From Vandiemenella viatica (taxonomy: Eukaryota; Arthropoda; Insecta; Orthoptera; Morabidae): 64,000 nt of DNA. The position numbers and the translations under genes were made by a program. The stretch spans positions 273,173,930-273,237,929 of the forward strand of contig JARYHS010008074.1 in the NCBI GenBank assembly GCA_031002005.1, written 5' to 3'. Below are positions 24,733-35,899 of this stretch, piece after piece (position 1 is the first letter of the stretch; each line of letters begins with the position of its first letter). Under the pieces are notes generated by a model. The model saw nothing but the letters and a program-made list of their open reading frames with translations, was not told the DNA's origin and did not search any database.

Positions 24733-25327
24733 AGAGCTCAAAGTTCACAACTTTAATCAAAGTTGAATTCAGCAAGCAAGGTGCAGGGCGAGCTGTTGAT
24801 CGCTCACTGGTTGTTGTGTGGCCATGGAATTCGCTGAAGCTAATGGGTACTTTCCAGACGTAACTGACTCGGATCGGAGGTTACGAGGCAGGCCGCCAAG
24901 ATTCGTTGGCTCTCTTGGCTTGGAAATCATTTAGCATTCACATCAGCTCTTGCACAGTTTCTCCCACTGCCTAACATTATCTTTTGTCATCTGCTTGTCG
25001 CTTACCCTGATTGATGGGGGAAATTTCAACTCTCTGCAGGTGAAGTGGACCAGCTCCTTGGCCATATCAGCTGGAATTTGGGGAAAATAAATGGAAGTTA
25101 AATGTTTGCGGTGCTTATTTCATTTGAGAGTATTTCCCCACATTCCATCCAGTTCTATGACTGGTAAACTAAATCGCAGTGGTGCTACAAAAGTTTTCTT
25201 AGTAACAACAAACAGCAGGATGCTATAGGGAGCGGTATAAGACATCGTGATAACTATTAACTGCAGGTTGGTGGAACCTAAAGGATCCCTTCCGCACGCC
25301 CCTAAGTCATTCAACCTCCATAACAAG
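24733..25327 (+). repeat. 5' LTR of the Env-bearing retroelement
   Basis: Aligns along its whole length with 29,744-30,336: agagctcaaagttc at the start, gatcggaggttacgaggcag, ctaacattatcttttgtcat, agagtatttccccacattcc, and ctgcaggttggtgga near the end. The AATAAA at 25,086-25,091 is conserved in the partner (30,096-30,101). Many substitutions and small indels separate the two, so the insertion is old. The exact left edge is uncertain, since weak similarity may extend upstream. Confidence 0.85.
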
Positions 25328-25344
25328 TGGTGCCAGAATTGGGA
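25328..25344 (+). promoter_or_regulatory. Primer-binding site
   Basis: tggtgccagaattggg directly follows the 5' LTR, in the place and form of a tRNA primer-binding site (TGG..CC). The matching tRNA was not determined. Confidence 0.55.
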
Positions 25345-25794
25345 AGATGACCTTAACACTGATAATGTGTTTGGCAGGGAGGGGGGCGAATCGGGGCGAT
25401 GAGATAAAGTCAACTTTGGAGCAGAGGACAGCAGTGCAGCGCAGTATGAGGTGTTGCAATGTATCACGGTCTCCAGGCAGCAGATCCAGTCGGCAGCAAT
25501 TCGCTTGGAGACACGTTTGAGGTGGTGTCACTGTTCATCATGGATGACGCGGGTTTGCTGTTCAACGAGGAGGCGGCGCGAGCGTGGCGGTAGCATTTCA
25601 ACGCGGAGGCGGCACATGCGTGGCAGAAGCGGATCAACGCAGAAGCGGTACAATGCGGAAGCAGCACGTGCGTGGTGGAAGCTGTTCAACACGGTTTCAA
25701 CAGTGGTGACACCAGGCGCACTGACCAGCGTGGCATCATCAACTGGCGGCTTCTAACAGCTAACAGAGGCTAGTTGCTTCCAATCTGGCTAAAA

Positions 25795-27258
25795 TGGATG
25801 TTGATTTGCAAACAGCAATTGAACAGTAGAATCAGAGGCTTGTAATGCATGAAGTAGGGATTCTGATGGCAATAATGTACCTTTTATTAATGTTTTTTCA
25901 TGCAAAATCTATCAATCAGTGGATCTGGATCAGAAGATATTAATGAATTCCTATCAAAATTCATACACCTATTTTATCTAGGCACGTTGGTTGGAACAGC
26001 GTCAACCAAAATGTTGCAAAACAACATTGGTGGCCATCTCGGAGGAATGATATCAGAAATTTTGTTAAAAATTGCACGATTTGCAATGAAAGAATGGCAG
26101 AAAGCGGTTGTAGGAAAAACTGCAATCACTCACAGAAACCAGGGATCCTTTTGAAAGAATATAATTGGATATAGTCAGCCTACTTCCCTGAAGTGATACA
26201 GACCATAAGTACATCCTCACTATTAATGCTGCATTCTCATGCTACTTAGTTATGGTTCTGATACCGGACCAAACTGTTGAGACTGTGGGTAGCGCCTTCG
26301 TGACCCACTGGATCCTATGATTTGGTATACCAATTCTCTGTTGACGGACAAAGCAAGTAACTTCCTATCAGAACTATTTACCAAAATGTGCCAATTGTTG
26401 GGTATAGAATAGCTAAGAACCTCAGCAATTCGTGTGATGGGGAATTAGAGATGTCATGAGTACATAAAACTATAGTTTAATCAATAAGTTGCTATCTAAA
26501 CAAAGCTCAGAGTAACTTGTTGAGAATTCATTGTATCAGCATACAATAGCTAAATGCATAACTCCACAAAACACAGCCCATTTGAAATATTACATGGCAG
26601 AGAAACGGTTTCACCCTTTACAGTCTTGGAACTCAACAAAGACATTAACAATTCAGACATCTGAAGTCTCGTGTATCAGTTAAAAAGAATTTGGAAGGAG
26701 GTCCAGAAGAACAATGCAAAAGTGCTTAAACAACAGTCATCACAGTACAATAAAAAGGTAAAACCCCAAATACTGGTTGGTAGTCTAGTTATGCTTAGTA
26801 AACCCTACAACAAACCATGAAAATCATCCAAATTCAAAACAATCTGGTCAGAAGCACACCTGGTACTTGCCCATCTTCATCAGTGAACTCAAAACTGCAA
26901 TTACCTGGCAGAGAATTGGTAATTAATAAAAACCATGTGAAGCCATATCCTGGACATCAGCAAAACATTACACAATCCCCCACCTCAGCAGTCACTCCAC
27001 AAATAGCAACGGATGCTGAAAGCAACAAAACTGAAACACTCAAAGATAAGCACCGAACCCACCAGTTCAAATAACCACTATAATCTTCGTAGTCATCCTA
27101 TGACTCAAGCAGACAAGGGGCCTCCTAGCAATCACACATATGACTTAAGAAAGAGAAAAATGAGCCTACAAGATTGTAGGAATAATATTCCAGTAAAAAC
27201 CTTGAATTCTTTATGGGATTTTCTCTCTCTGAGATGTGAACCGCGAACTTCGAAGTAG
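25795..27258 (+). pseudogene. gag-integrase remnant of a Ty3/gypsy-type element, large internal deletion
   Basis: MDVDLQTAIEQ at 25,795 and SGSGSEDINEFLSKF near 25,920 look like the start of gypsy-type Gag. By 26,020 the reading is already the integrase zinc domain (NCTICNERM), then LDIVSLLP with the first catalytic Asp near 26,167, LLTDKASNFLSELF with the second near 26,340, and KHSPFEILHG near 26,575; the third catalytic Glu is not recognisable. The C-terminal tail has VINKNHVKPYPG (26,920) and YDLRKRK. Protease, RT and RNase H are entirely missing, so about 3 kb has been lost between gag and integrase. Many stops and frameshifts. Confidence 0.82.
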
Positions 27259-27742
27259 GGAGCTTAAGAGAATGCCTTAATTGTAAATTTTCATTTTTTT
27301 TATTAAGTTAACTTGTTCTGTCAAAGCCAGATTGGTACCAGCTACCTCTGGTATTGTATACATATTAGGTTAAGTTTAAGAACAATTGGTGGTGTGATAT
27401 TGTGATACAGGCACAGGAAGGATCAGGCTGTGCAGCTGTCCTTCTTGCACGCATGAACTTAACGCTGACTTGTGAAATGTGACACACAGTGCTGTTGGCA
27501 GGCATACTTCACAACATTGGGACTAAGTATCGTAGCATAGAATAATTATTTAATTTTTAAGGGGGAATAGCATTAAGGGATCGTAAGAGGGCATTCTCAT
27601 GACACTAATAGGTGTATGATACCAGTAGAAATAATATTGTACCTCTATCATTAATTAGAATGTTTGATCAAGCCTAGTTCAACTTTTGAAAATTGGAATG
27701 TATAAACTAGGGTCTTAGCTTAAGCAAATAACTTGGTAGAAA

Positions 27743-29507
27743 ATGTTTTCCTTTGTTCCCAGTGTACTTATTCTTGCCTTACTTAGAATTTTTCCCTTAG
27801 TACAGTCATGGAAAATCACTCCATTACATAATGGCATTAGCTTTGTTGTTAGTACAGACCTGTCCTGGACTCTCATATTGGATTATAATAAAACCATGTT
27901 GCAAGACCAAAATCGACAAATGCAAATGTCTTTTTAGTTGCTGATGGAAACCCTTAGCACAAATCTGACATTTGACAATGAATTAGTGCATACTATCTCT
28001 CATTCCCTCATGGTAGCTTATACTGCTGTGCATCACGAGTGCAGTGAGTTAATGGGCAGGCTTCCAAGAGCGATTAGAGAAAAGAGATCGCTACTGAATG
28101 TAGGTGGCAAGGTTTTAAAAACCATTTTTGGGACAGCAATTAAAAGCGATATAAAGAAATTACGATCCGAAATCACCACGTTACAGCATGTTAACATTAA
28201 TTTTCAAATTAGCGCTTATGTGCCAAATATTTGTAGTATCTGGAAACTGCTATTGGGAATCAGTCCCTAGCCATAAAAATATTAGCGAATGTCTCCATGG
28301 GGAAAATCCCAGAAATGCAAGCTATTCTGAATGACCACCTTCCGGGGATTGATGGACTATTTATAAAACAAGTAACGCTTACTAGCACAAGAATGGAACT
28401 AATGAAACTTAGAATTGCACAGGCAGCGAGCAATAAACTTAGTGCAGTTTCAATCAACCCTAATCTCTATTTGAAATACTTACAAGTGACTCAAAAATGC
28501 CTGAACTGAAATGTTCATATGATCTTCCCATGTACACATGGTTACTTGAGTGATTATTACCAAATTGTTGATGTTGGTGTGGTTCTCATGGGACAAAACC
28601 TTATTAATTGGCATCATCACTTTTTGTCTCAGAACGGTATTCAAGTTTTTTCTGTGTTATGGAATGAAACAAATCATTATATCAGCTGGCAGGTCCACAG
28701 CACCTTATTAATCAGTCAGGACCACAGTTCTTATGCCTTACTGCACAAAGACGATCTTAATAGAGGCAAAATCAACACTACACTAATATGTCCATCATTC
28801 CCATTATATGGCCATGGCACGCCTAGCTGTGAAACAAGCATATTTTTCTCAGACACTTTTCTTGATACTTGCCAGTGGGAGATTTTAAGTCTGAGCAAGC
28901 AACATTTTATAAGGCTGAAAACTAACTGGATTTATAATACGACTCATCCCATTATGGTAACAATAACCCGTCCAACTGACCCGCTACATTTTAGTACTAA
29001 TAAGATAATCCTTTGAGGGTCAGGAATTTTAAAGAATGCAACTCCCTGTAAAATTCTAAGTGAAGAATTCACTCCTGCCATTATGCCAGAAGCAGATCTG
29101 CATGTTAATCTAACATTTCCTGCCTACCACATACCCATTTTTAAGGATAAAATTTATCATAGTCAAAAACTCCATATCCTGAACCGAACAGATACTACCT
29201 TACTCTTGAATGTAATAAATATTTACAAACCTCAAATGATATTATTAACTACAACCAGGTGGTTGTGAAAATGGAGACACTGTTACATGCATCCAGTAGA
29301 CATCGCACAATTGTTGCAACCGCTAGTGTAGCCAGTATTTTAGGAATTGGTGTAATAATTTTTGTCTTGTTTTACTTGTACCATGTCATTCGACAAAACT
29401 GTCACAATACAGTTTACACAATGCGGTACCTACCACCACTCAGACAGTGGTTTCATTACCAAAATCACATGAGGATACCAACATTTCGAAACAACCGTAA
29501 CCCATAA
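27743..29507 (+). pseudogene. Envelope (F-like fusion protein) pseudogene of an insect endogenous retrovirus
   Basis: Broken env in the errantivirus position, after pol and before the 3' LTR. An ATG at 27,743 starts a hydrophobic signal sequence. A basic furin-type site (REKR, about 28,076-28,087) is followed by a Gly-containing hydrophobic segment like the fusion peptide of baculovirus F-type proteins. Several N-x-S/T sites follow. A membrane span lies at about 29,310-29,390 with a short cytoplasmic tail. Breaks: in-frame stops at 27,935-27,937, 28,507-28,509 and 29,014-29,016, a frameshift near 28,250-28,270 and another near 29,250. In errantiviruses Env mediates membrane fusion; this copy cannot make one intact. 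Confidence 0.82.
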
Positions 29508-29727
29508 CTAACTCACCACGTATACCCCGATTAAGAAGTTTATTTTATAGTATAATTTGTAATTGTGTTTTAATTCACTTCTTTGATTAGCAGATCTGGT
29601 CAGCCAATGCACCAAGAATTAGAACTTAAGGTTTCCATATGTTGAAATGACTTTATAAGTCGGGCGGGAAAGGTCGACATTTGTGTCATGATAACTAATT
29701 GTCGGAATCTTGGAAGGGATGCCTACG

Positions 29728-29742
29728 TGGAGGGGGAAGAGC
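29728..29742 (+). promoter_or_regulatory. Polypurine tract
   Basis: ggagggggaagag sits immediately before the 3' LTR, as expected for the plus-strand primer. Position fixes the LTR left edge near 29,744. Confidence 0.6.
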
Positions 29743-29743
29743 A

Positions 29744-30336
29744 AGAGCTCAAAATTCATAACTGTATTCAAAGCTGAATTCAGTAAGCGAGGTGCTGATC
29801 GCTCACCAGTTGTTTTGCGGACGCGGAATTTGCTGACGCGAATCAGCAATTTCCAAATACAGCTGACGCTGATCGGAGGTTATGAGGCAGGTCGGCACGA
29901 TTCATTGGCTCTCTTAGCTTGGAAATCGTATAGCGCTCACATCGGCTCTCGCAAGGTTCCTCCTGCTGCCTAACATTAACTTTTGTCATCTGCCTGTCAC
30001 TTACCATGATTGTTGGGGGAAATTTCAACTATCTGAAGGTGAAGTGGACCCACTCCTCAGCCATATCAGCTGGAATCTTCTGTAATTTTGGGGCCAATAA
30101 ATGGAAGTTAAGTGTTCGTGGCACTGATTTCATTCAAGAGTATTTCCCCGCATTCCATCCAGTTTTGTGACTTGCAGAGTGGTTCCAGAAAAGTTTTCTT
30201 AGTAACAACAGCAGGATGCTGTAGGGATTGGCAGAAGACACCCCAAGAACGGCAGAAGATGTCGCGATAACTATTCGCTGCAGGTTGGTGGAGCCTTCCC
30301 CATGCACTAAAGTCATTTGGCCTCCTTGATAATAAG
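29744..30336 (+). repeat. 3' LTR of the Env-bearing retroelement
   Basis: Partner of 24,733-25,327 (593 against 595 bases). Contains the conserved AATAAA at 30,096-30,101 and an extra ~25-base segment near 30,230. No convincing target-site duplication was identified at the outer edges. Confidence 0.85.
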
Positions 30337-30663
30337 TCTAATTGACAAGCTGTACAAAATGTTAAGTAATTTATAAAATTAGTAGAAATTAACTTAGAGG
30401 GAATTTTTAGCGATGATTAATAGTTAAAAGTAGGGTACGAAAAATGTATATATCAGCCATAATAAATCTGTGGAAACTGAGGCAACATGTAGATATGTAA
30501 CAAGTGTTAAAATGTATATAGTTAATTTAATTGTCAAGAGAAGGAAGGTGCATTATTTATATATATGGGGTCACTTGTGAGTGACATAACAGCGAGGTTG
30601 ATTGGCATCAGCAGTTGTCATAACTTGTTGTGTTTACACTCCTCTATATCAAACACGAGGTGC

Positions 30664-30686
30664 TGTGTGTGTGTGTGTGTGTGTTG
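30664..30686 (+). repeat. TG microsatellite
   Basis: Run of about eleven TG units (gtgtgtgt...). It lies between the LTR element and the PLE. Confidence 0.9.
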
Positions 30687-30799
30687 CACATGCACGCAAT
30701 AATGAAATTGTGAAAGTTAGCTAGTAACAATGACATTAAGAAATAATCGTGGATTAAGTGTAAGTGAGTAACTGTTAGTAATAATAAAAATAAGGCCTC

Positions 30800-31265
30800 C
30801 TTCGAGACAGACAGGAGTACAGTAATCAATCTGAGTGATGAGGTAACTGACTCTGACACAATATCGGTGCTGGCTAAGGGGCTCAATTTTGATCCAGTAA
30901 TGAAGTCCATACCATATAGGGAAATTCTCACCAGAGTTGAGCAGGCCATTCATGGTTCGCCTACAGAGGTTGCAGAAGAAATGAGGTGCGAAACCTGCCA
31001 TATTTTATGCAAGTCCAAGTCGCCATGGCCCAACATCACAGCTGCCAAGAGGAGAGCACTTCGGGCAATGTGTGACAACACAGGCATTGTCTTACTGGCA
31101 GACAAAAGGAACACCTCTGTAGCACCAAGAGTATTGGCACATACTGGGAGCTTCTGGAACAGCATTCTCACTGATGCAGTTGAAATTTGTCTCACGTCAA
31201 ACCTCGTCAACCGGGACTGTGGGTATCAACTGATGTCGCATATAAATATCTTTATGCGATCTTGA
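30800..31265 (+). pseudogene. Penelope-like element ORF with the RT deleted
   Basis: The open frame from 30,867 starts LAKGLNFDPVMKSIPYREIL, then TEVAEEMRCE, PNITAAKRRALRAM and IVLLADKRN: the N-terminal block of PLE proteins just before the RT. It then passes straight into SFWNSILTDAVEICLTSNL and NRDCGYQL, which I recognise as the extreme C-terminal end after the GIY-YIG nuclease. Both RT and nuclease are missing, yet the frame stays open across the junction (about 31,120-31,145). Upstream the same protein continues in another reading (DTISVL). Confidence 0.75.
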
Positions 31266-31679
31266 TAGATACACAAATAGATAATTTTTGTAGACTGGAG
31301 TTTTATTATGAACTTTTGCAGTTTATTTATCCCGTTTATTTGTTTAAAAATCCTCTTGATACCAATAACGACCGTGTTTGTCACTATATCCGAAGATTTG
31401 CAGGTTCGTTTTCTACACAAGATCTATCAAAGCTATTTTTCGCAACTATTATTTTCAAGATTCCCTGCTGTTTTTCTTTCTCGCCACTTCTCTCCCAACA
31501 ATTCTCTTAACTTCTCCTCCTCCTTTCTTTTTTTCAGAGAGCCTATCCCTTCAAGCAATCTCTGAGCAAACAATATTTATTAAACTTTATATTTTTTTTT
31601 TACATAATTGTTTTAACTTTTAATTTACCAATATTTTGGCCTTAATCAGTATAAATATATAATTTTACTGGTTTTCTAA
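31266..31679. other. AT-rich insert in the PLE 3' region
   Basis: Low-complexity T-rich sequence between the PLE stop and its 3' UTR-like segment. Overlapping open frames on the plus strand have no family signal. Confidence 0.35.
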
Positions 31680-32065
31680 AGAGCTGCTATGTCACACTGA
31701 GTGAAGCTTGGACGCCAGTCATTGATGTTATTCGTCGACAGCGCTGCCATGATATACATGACATGGCGCGTCCAGATGCGAGCAATTTTTGTTCATGCAT
31801 AACTGAGCAACTTATGGGGAAGGCTTTATCTTCCGACATTTCCTTTGAACAAACAATGAATTGTGATGAGATAGGACCCGGCTACGACAGGTTCCGAAGC
31901 CGACCAATCACGGTGTGGTTGGGTCAACATCACATGCTCTCGACTGCCAAGCATCCGGCACTTCACCAGAAGATGGTGACAGCAAATGTGATCGTCGAAA
32001 TATCGTGTAATAATAACACTTCTATAACTCGGCTAGTCACCCAAGAGAATTTCATTTATTCTCAA
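31680..32065 (+). mobile_element. PLE 3' UTR-like segment
   Basis: Higher-GC block after the PLE coding remnant, with cttcaccagaagatgg, gatcgtcgaaatatcgtg and a later tcatttattctc. The arrangement of an (C)TGAAGATGG-like block and a GTCGAAA block is seen in PLE 3' regions. The hammerhead-type core is damaged here (first motif reads CAGAAGA). Confidence 0.45.
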
Positions 32066-32129
32066 TGCATTCTTATGACACAATAATAATTTTTAAAAAC
32101 ATGAAAAAGGTCTTTGAGTAAGTGCAGAG

Positions 32130-33120
32130 TGTAAGTATATTGCTAAGCCTAAAAAGAAAAGATAGGAATCGGGAACTAACAAGGAAAATTTATGAGAAGT
32201 GAGTGAATTGTGCATGGATAGATAATAGATTCTTGGATTGATTTCAGATAGAAAAGGGTGTTAACAAGGAAGTGTATTGTCATCTGTTTTATTTAATGTG
32301 GCTGTAGAGGAAGTTATCACAGGAATTTAAGTATACAGAAATCCGGAAGAAATAAAGGTGATGGCATTTGATGATGACATAATTTTATGAGAGGAGACAG
32401 TGCAGAATCTTGAAAGAATATTAAGAAAATAGGGGACTGTGATGGGTAACCAGGGCATGTAGATGAGAATGGAAACTAAAATTAGGAAGATATTAAGAAA
32501 TACTGGCCCATAAAAGGATGTGTTGTTAGATGAGAACAAATTGGATTGGATAGAATGGTTTCTTTACTTGTGAAGTAAAGCAAATGCCACTGGAAAGAGG
32601 GGGAGGAAAAGGGACAGAGAATAAGGAAGAGCAGAAAATTTTAGCATCAAATCAAAAATATAATCTGAAGGTTGAACACAGGGAAGGAAGACAAAATCAT
32701 CTTTATAAAGTGCACTACCAGTCAATAGTGACCTACGCCTCTGAAATCTGGCCTCTGCAGACAGGCAACAGAGATAATGTTTCTGAGTAGGATAGAGAAT
32801 GTCATAAGAAAGAATAAGATTAGAAACACAAACATAGGGGAGGGATTCAAAGTTTAAACAATGGAACAGACATTAACAAAGAAGAGAACATAGTGACTGG
32901 TGCATATGATGAAGATGGAGATGGGGAGAATGTTAAAGTTAGCACTCTTAATGGGCAGGAGACCTATTGGAAGACCACAGATAATATGGATGGACCAGGA
33001 GAAGATGTACATAGAGGGAAAGGGAGTTGATTGGAGACAAGTGCTGAGGGGAAAACTTGGAGTGACAGACAGACATGGAAGAGGATGAGCCAGACAAAAG
33101 TGGAAGCATCTAATGATGAT
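32130..33120 (+). pseudogene. LINE RT to C-terminus, decayed
   Basis: Multiple frames on the plus strand show IKVMAFDDDIIL near 32,360 (the FADD catalytic box changed to FDDD), then IVTYASEIWPLQ at 32,722 and GRRPIGRPQIIWMDQEK near 32,960, ending VDWRQVLRGKLGVTDRHGRG. These are the palm, thumb and C-terminal signatures of an insect LINE ORF2 with AP endonuclease. Stops and shifts throughout. It ends about 200 bases before the ALG9 exon. Confidence 0.72.
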
Positions 33121-33326
33121 GACAAAAATGTTGCATACAAGTGTTTCCCTGACATAAATACTGGCATATATTGGAAATGAGGCATAGAAAGATATTGGTG
33201 GAAGAATTAAAGAATAGTGTACAGTTTTGTAAGATTCATTTTCATCTGCAAGTATGTGGTTAGGTGACAGAGTGAAAAGCAAATAATGGATTACTTTGGT
33301 TCTAATAACTGACCTGCCATACTCAC

Positions 33327-33456
33327 ATATCTGGAACGCTCCTCTTTGTTCATGTCATTCATGTGGTCAGGTACAACAGAAGTAGCATTGGAGGCAGTTG
33401 AATATGGTTTTGGTAGTTGTCCTCTGAACTCAGACTGAAGGAATTGAAGCTGCCAG
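33327..33456 (-). CDS. ALG9: ALG9 internal exon (third from the end)
   Basis: Minus-strand exon of 130 bases between a poly-T tract ending in gatag (acceptor AG at 33,458-33,457) and a GTGAGT donor starting at 33,326. One base completes the Asn codon split with the upstream exon; 43 codons follow, beginning WQLQFLQSEFRGQLPKP and ending KEERSRY in phase 0. This is the conserved ALG9 C-terminal block (WQLQF.SEFRGQLPKP and a V-P-x-x-MND motif). It lies between LINE debris on both sides: plus-strand LINE sequence stops within about 200 bases on one side and minus-strand LINE RT begins about 80 bases away on the other. The upstream intron is 24,393 bp. Confidence 0.95.
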
Positions 33457-33539
33457 CTATCAAAAAAAAAAAAATTAATCTCTCATATGAACAACAAAAA
33501 GAATGAATACCAGCAACACATAATTTGAAATAGGTTTGG

Positions 33540-34252
33540 TAGAGAAAGCTGGAGTATGTTCAATTCCCATTCTTGTATCATCTGCAAATAGAACAAAATT
33601 TTAAATTTTCAGATCATTTAAATATATTAAAAACAATAGTTGACCCAATATTGAACCCTAAAGTACTCCACATCTGATAAATCCCCCACTCAGAAAACAG
33701 TGAACCACATGACGCGGTATTAAAATGTTACAGTGACACTTTGTTTTGTATTCAAAAGGTAAGAGCTAAGCCACTTATTATGCCCCCTATATCATTATAC
33801 ACAATTTTTGTAGCAGAATTCCATGATCAGCACATTCAAATGCCTTAGAAAAGTCACAGAAAATTCCTACAAGCAGCAATTAATTATTTATTCCTTCTAA
33901 AATATTGCCAGTAAATGCAAATATAGCTTGTTCTGTTAAATGGACCTTTCAAAAATCAATTTGTGATTTGGTTAGAATATTTTTATCTTTAAGTAGTTTG
34001 TAAACTCTATTGTTCATTGCTTTCTCAAAAATTTTGAAGAAGGCTGAAAGTAATAAAAGAGGGCAGTAATTGAATACAACTTATCTCTCATCTTATGGAG
34101 TGCTTTAACTACAGCACACTTGCCTTTCTGGGAAGGTACCCTGAAGTAAAGGTAATTAAATATATAACATTTTGTTATATAATTCTGTGGATCACAGTTT
34201 TATTTATCTGCTGGAAATTTCATCAGAACCCCTTGAGTATTTGCTCTTAGGA
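33540..34252 (-). pseudogene. Jockey/CR1-type LINE RT, 3' part
   Basis: Minus strand, from high to low coordinates: KSKYSRGSDEISS (34,230), KIFEKAMNNRVYKLLKDKNI (33,990), GIFCDFSKAFECADHGILL (33,850), GSILGQLLFLIYLNDL (33,640) and NFVLFADDT (33,590). The FADD catalytic box is intact, though stops and frameshifts break the frame. The upstream part of the same element resumes beyond the SINE at 34,495. Confidence 0.82.
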
Positions 34253-34253
34253 G

Positions 34254-34492
34254 ACAAGATGACTTTTTTCTTTTTTGCTTTACATCTTGTCAACATAGAG
34301 GTCATTATAGGCTGCAAAGGGGAAAGAAATGGGAAGGAATTCAGCCATGGACTTTTTTAGGAACCATTTTGGCATTTGCCTTAATTGATTTGTGGGGAAA
34401 TTGTGGAAAAACCCACATCTAGACAGCTGGACGGGGATTCAAACCCATGTCTTCCTGAATGCAAGGCCAGAGTGTTACCATTCACCATGCTT
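34254..34492 (-). repeat. tRNA-derived SINE inserted in the LINE
   Basis: On the minus strand the head (34,492-34,410) carries an A-box-like segment and the B box GGGTTTGAATCC. The body follows, with aattgtggaaaaacccaca and gccatggac in plus orientation. It shares its structure with the SINE at 50,174-50,380: 'ggaattcagccatggac...ttttaggaaccattttggcatttgcc' here against 'ggaattcggccatggcc'. It separates two parts of one LINE, so it arrived after it. Confidence 0.8.
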
Positions 34493-34494
34493 GA

Positions 34495-34821
34495 TATATC
34501 TTTCTTATTTCTTCTAGAGTGTCAAATTTTTGTGGGAAACCTGTATTGATGAAATAATTATTGGGAGTTACTGAGTTATTGGTATTCAACTTATCGGCAA
34601 CAGATAAAAAATGTTTACTAATTATATCAGCAATTGAAAAATTGGATTCTGCTAAAATATGTTTAGTATAATTATCTTTACTGACATGATTTGTGCTATA
34701 CTAAATTTTGTTTATTATAAATGTCCTTACCAACCTGATTATTTTTCCTTGTTTCCTCCTTGACAATGCCACAAATTTTCTTAATTTTATTTTCAGAATC
34801 GGGAATCTTATGTTTGTAGTA
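34495..34821 (-). pseudogene. LINE (same copy), segment between SINE and MITE
   Basis: Minus strand: YYKHKIPDSENKIKKICGIV and KEETRKNN, the linker between endonuclease and RT in Jockey/CR1-type ORF2, followed by decayed ISKHFLSVADKLN-like sequence. Continuous in order with 33,540-34,252. Confidence 0.65.
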
Positions 34822-35463
34822 CAGTAGAGCATCAATAATACGAACTAATCATGACCAGGGTGCTTCGGATTATTGATTTGTTTGGATTTTTGTTTTGTAT
34901 AGTTTCTGTTTATATAGCTTTTATTTTGCCTTTAAAATTACATTATACATTTTAATTATAATTTTACATATCCCAAGTGAAACAAGTCTCTTATTTCCTT
35001 CTGCTTTATTTTTGAGACACTTATGCATCCTTTTAGAAGGTGAATATGATGATATTATAGGCGTATAATGTTTTTGCAAGATACTAAAGTCAACATAACT
35101 TGCCAATAAAGCAAATCAATAACAAAGGCTCAGGATGATCACAACGTGTTTCAGATTTTTAAAATAAACTCAAAAGTACTAGCACATTGAAAGAATTGTT
35201 GTCATGTTGCGGTTGAAATAAACATTCAGCATCAAAGTCAGTGTCTGGATGGATATTGAGACAATAATACAACAGCAAACACAAGGTGTAAAACTCATTG
35301 TACCTTGTTCTTCTCTTTGTTAGTGGAATTTGTGAGCAAAATATGTGCAAAAGGGTACCATACTGTAAATAGAAACAAAGTTGATGGTTCTGTAAAATAG
35401 TGCAGAAATCGTCTTAAAAAAGTTGTTTGGATAATTGACGTTTGGACTATTCATGCTCCACTG
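34822..35463. mobile_element. Pogo/Tigger-like non-autonomous element with TA duplication
   Basis: Left end CAGTAGAGCATCAATAATAC and right end, complemented, CAGTGGAGCATGAATAGTCC, each flanked by TA (34,820-34,821 and 35,464-35,465). The 642-bp element interrupts the LINE linker coding sequence. TA target use and CAGT-A/G-GAGC ends fit the pogo branch of Tc1/mariner. No intact transposase; a minus-strand frame at 35,159-35,350 has a segment also seen at 45,527-45,796. Confidence 0.75.
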
Positions 35464-35465
35464 TA

Positions 35466-35600
35466 CATATTTTTAGGTTCTTTAATAACCTTTTGTAGCA
35501 CCACTTGTAATGTGCTTTAATATTAGCAATGTGACTGCTCCTATAGGCAATTAAATGCATGATGTTCTAATGTCCAGAGTTAACTACTTTTTTTTTTAGA
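35466..35600 (-). pseudogene. LINE (same copy), segment upstream of the MITE
   Basis: Minus strand YKWCYKRLLKNLKI, which corresponds to the ...YKRYC..L.KVIKEAK.. linker and runs directly into the segment at 34,495-34,821 once the MITE is excluded. Confidence 0.5.
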
Positions 35601-35899
35601 AGCACAAAACTTTTTCATGGGGAAGCAGCTTACAATGTAATTTAAGACAATGCTAATAAAAATTTTGTACTTCTTTTCATAACTTGTAGACTGTAAACAT
35701 GTTTCAACAGTGTGAGGTTAAGTTGATTTCTAAAATAATGGTAATGTTTTTATTTACTTATCTCATGGCCATTGCACAAAATCAATAATACAATTATATA
35801 CAATTGTTTCACACTAATAAAATGTAACATTAAATTATAATTAAAATTCAAAATCGACATAGTGCAGACAACGTAAAACTTCATTTGAAATATCTATAA

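Noticed and set aside
25451..25756. 101-codon frame with Arg-rich repeats after the 5' LTR
   Set aside because: Sits in the leader between PBS and gag start; biased composition from a short degenerate repeat (gcggaggcggc), no domain.
31187..31623. Overlapping hydrophobic frames downstream of the PLE
   Set aside because: T-rich low-complexity DNA read in several frames; no signal that one is real.
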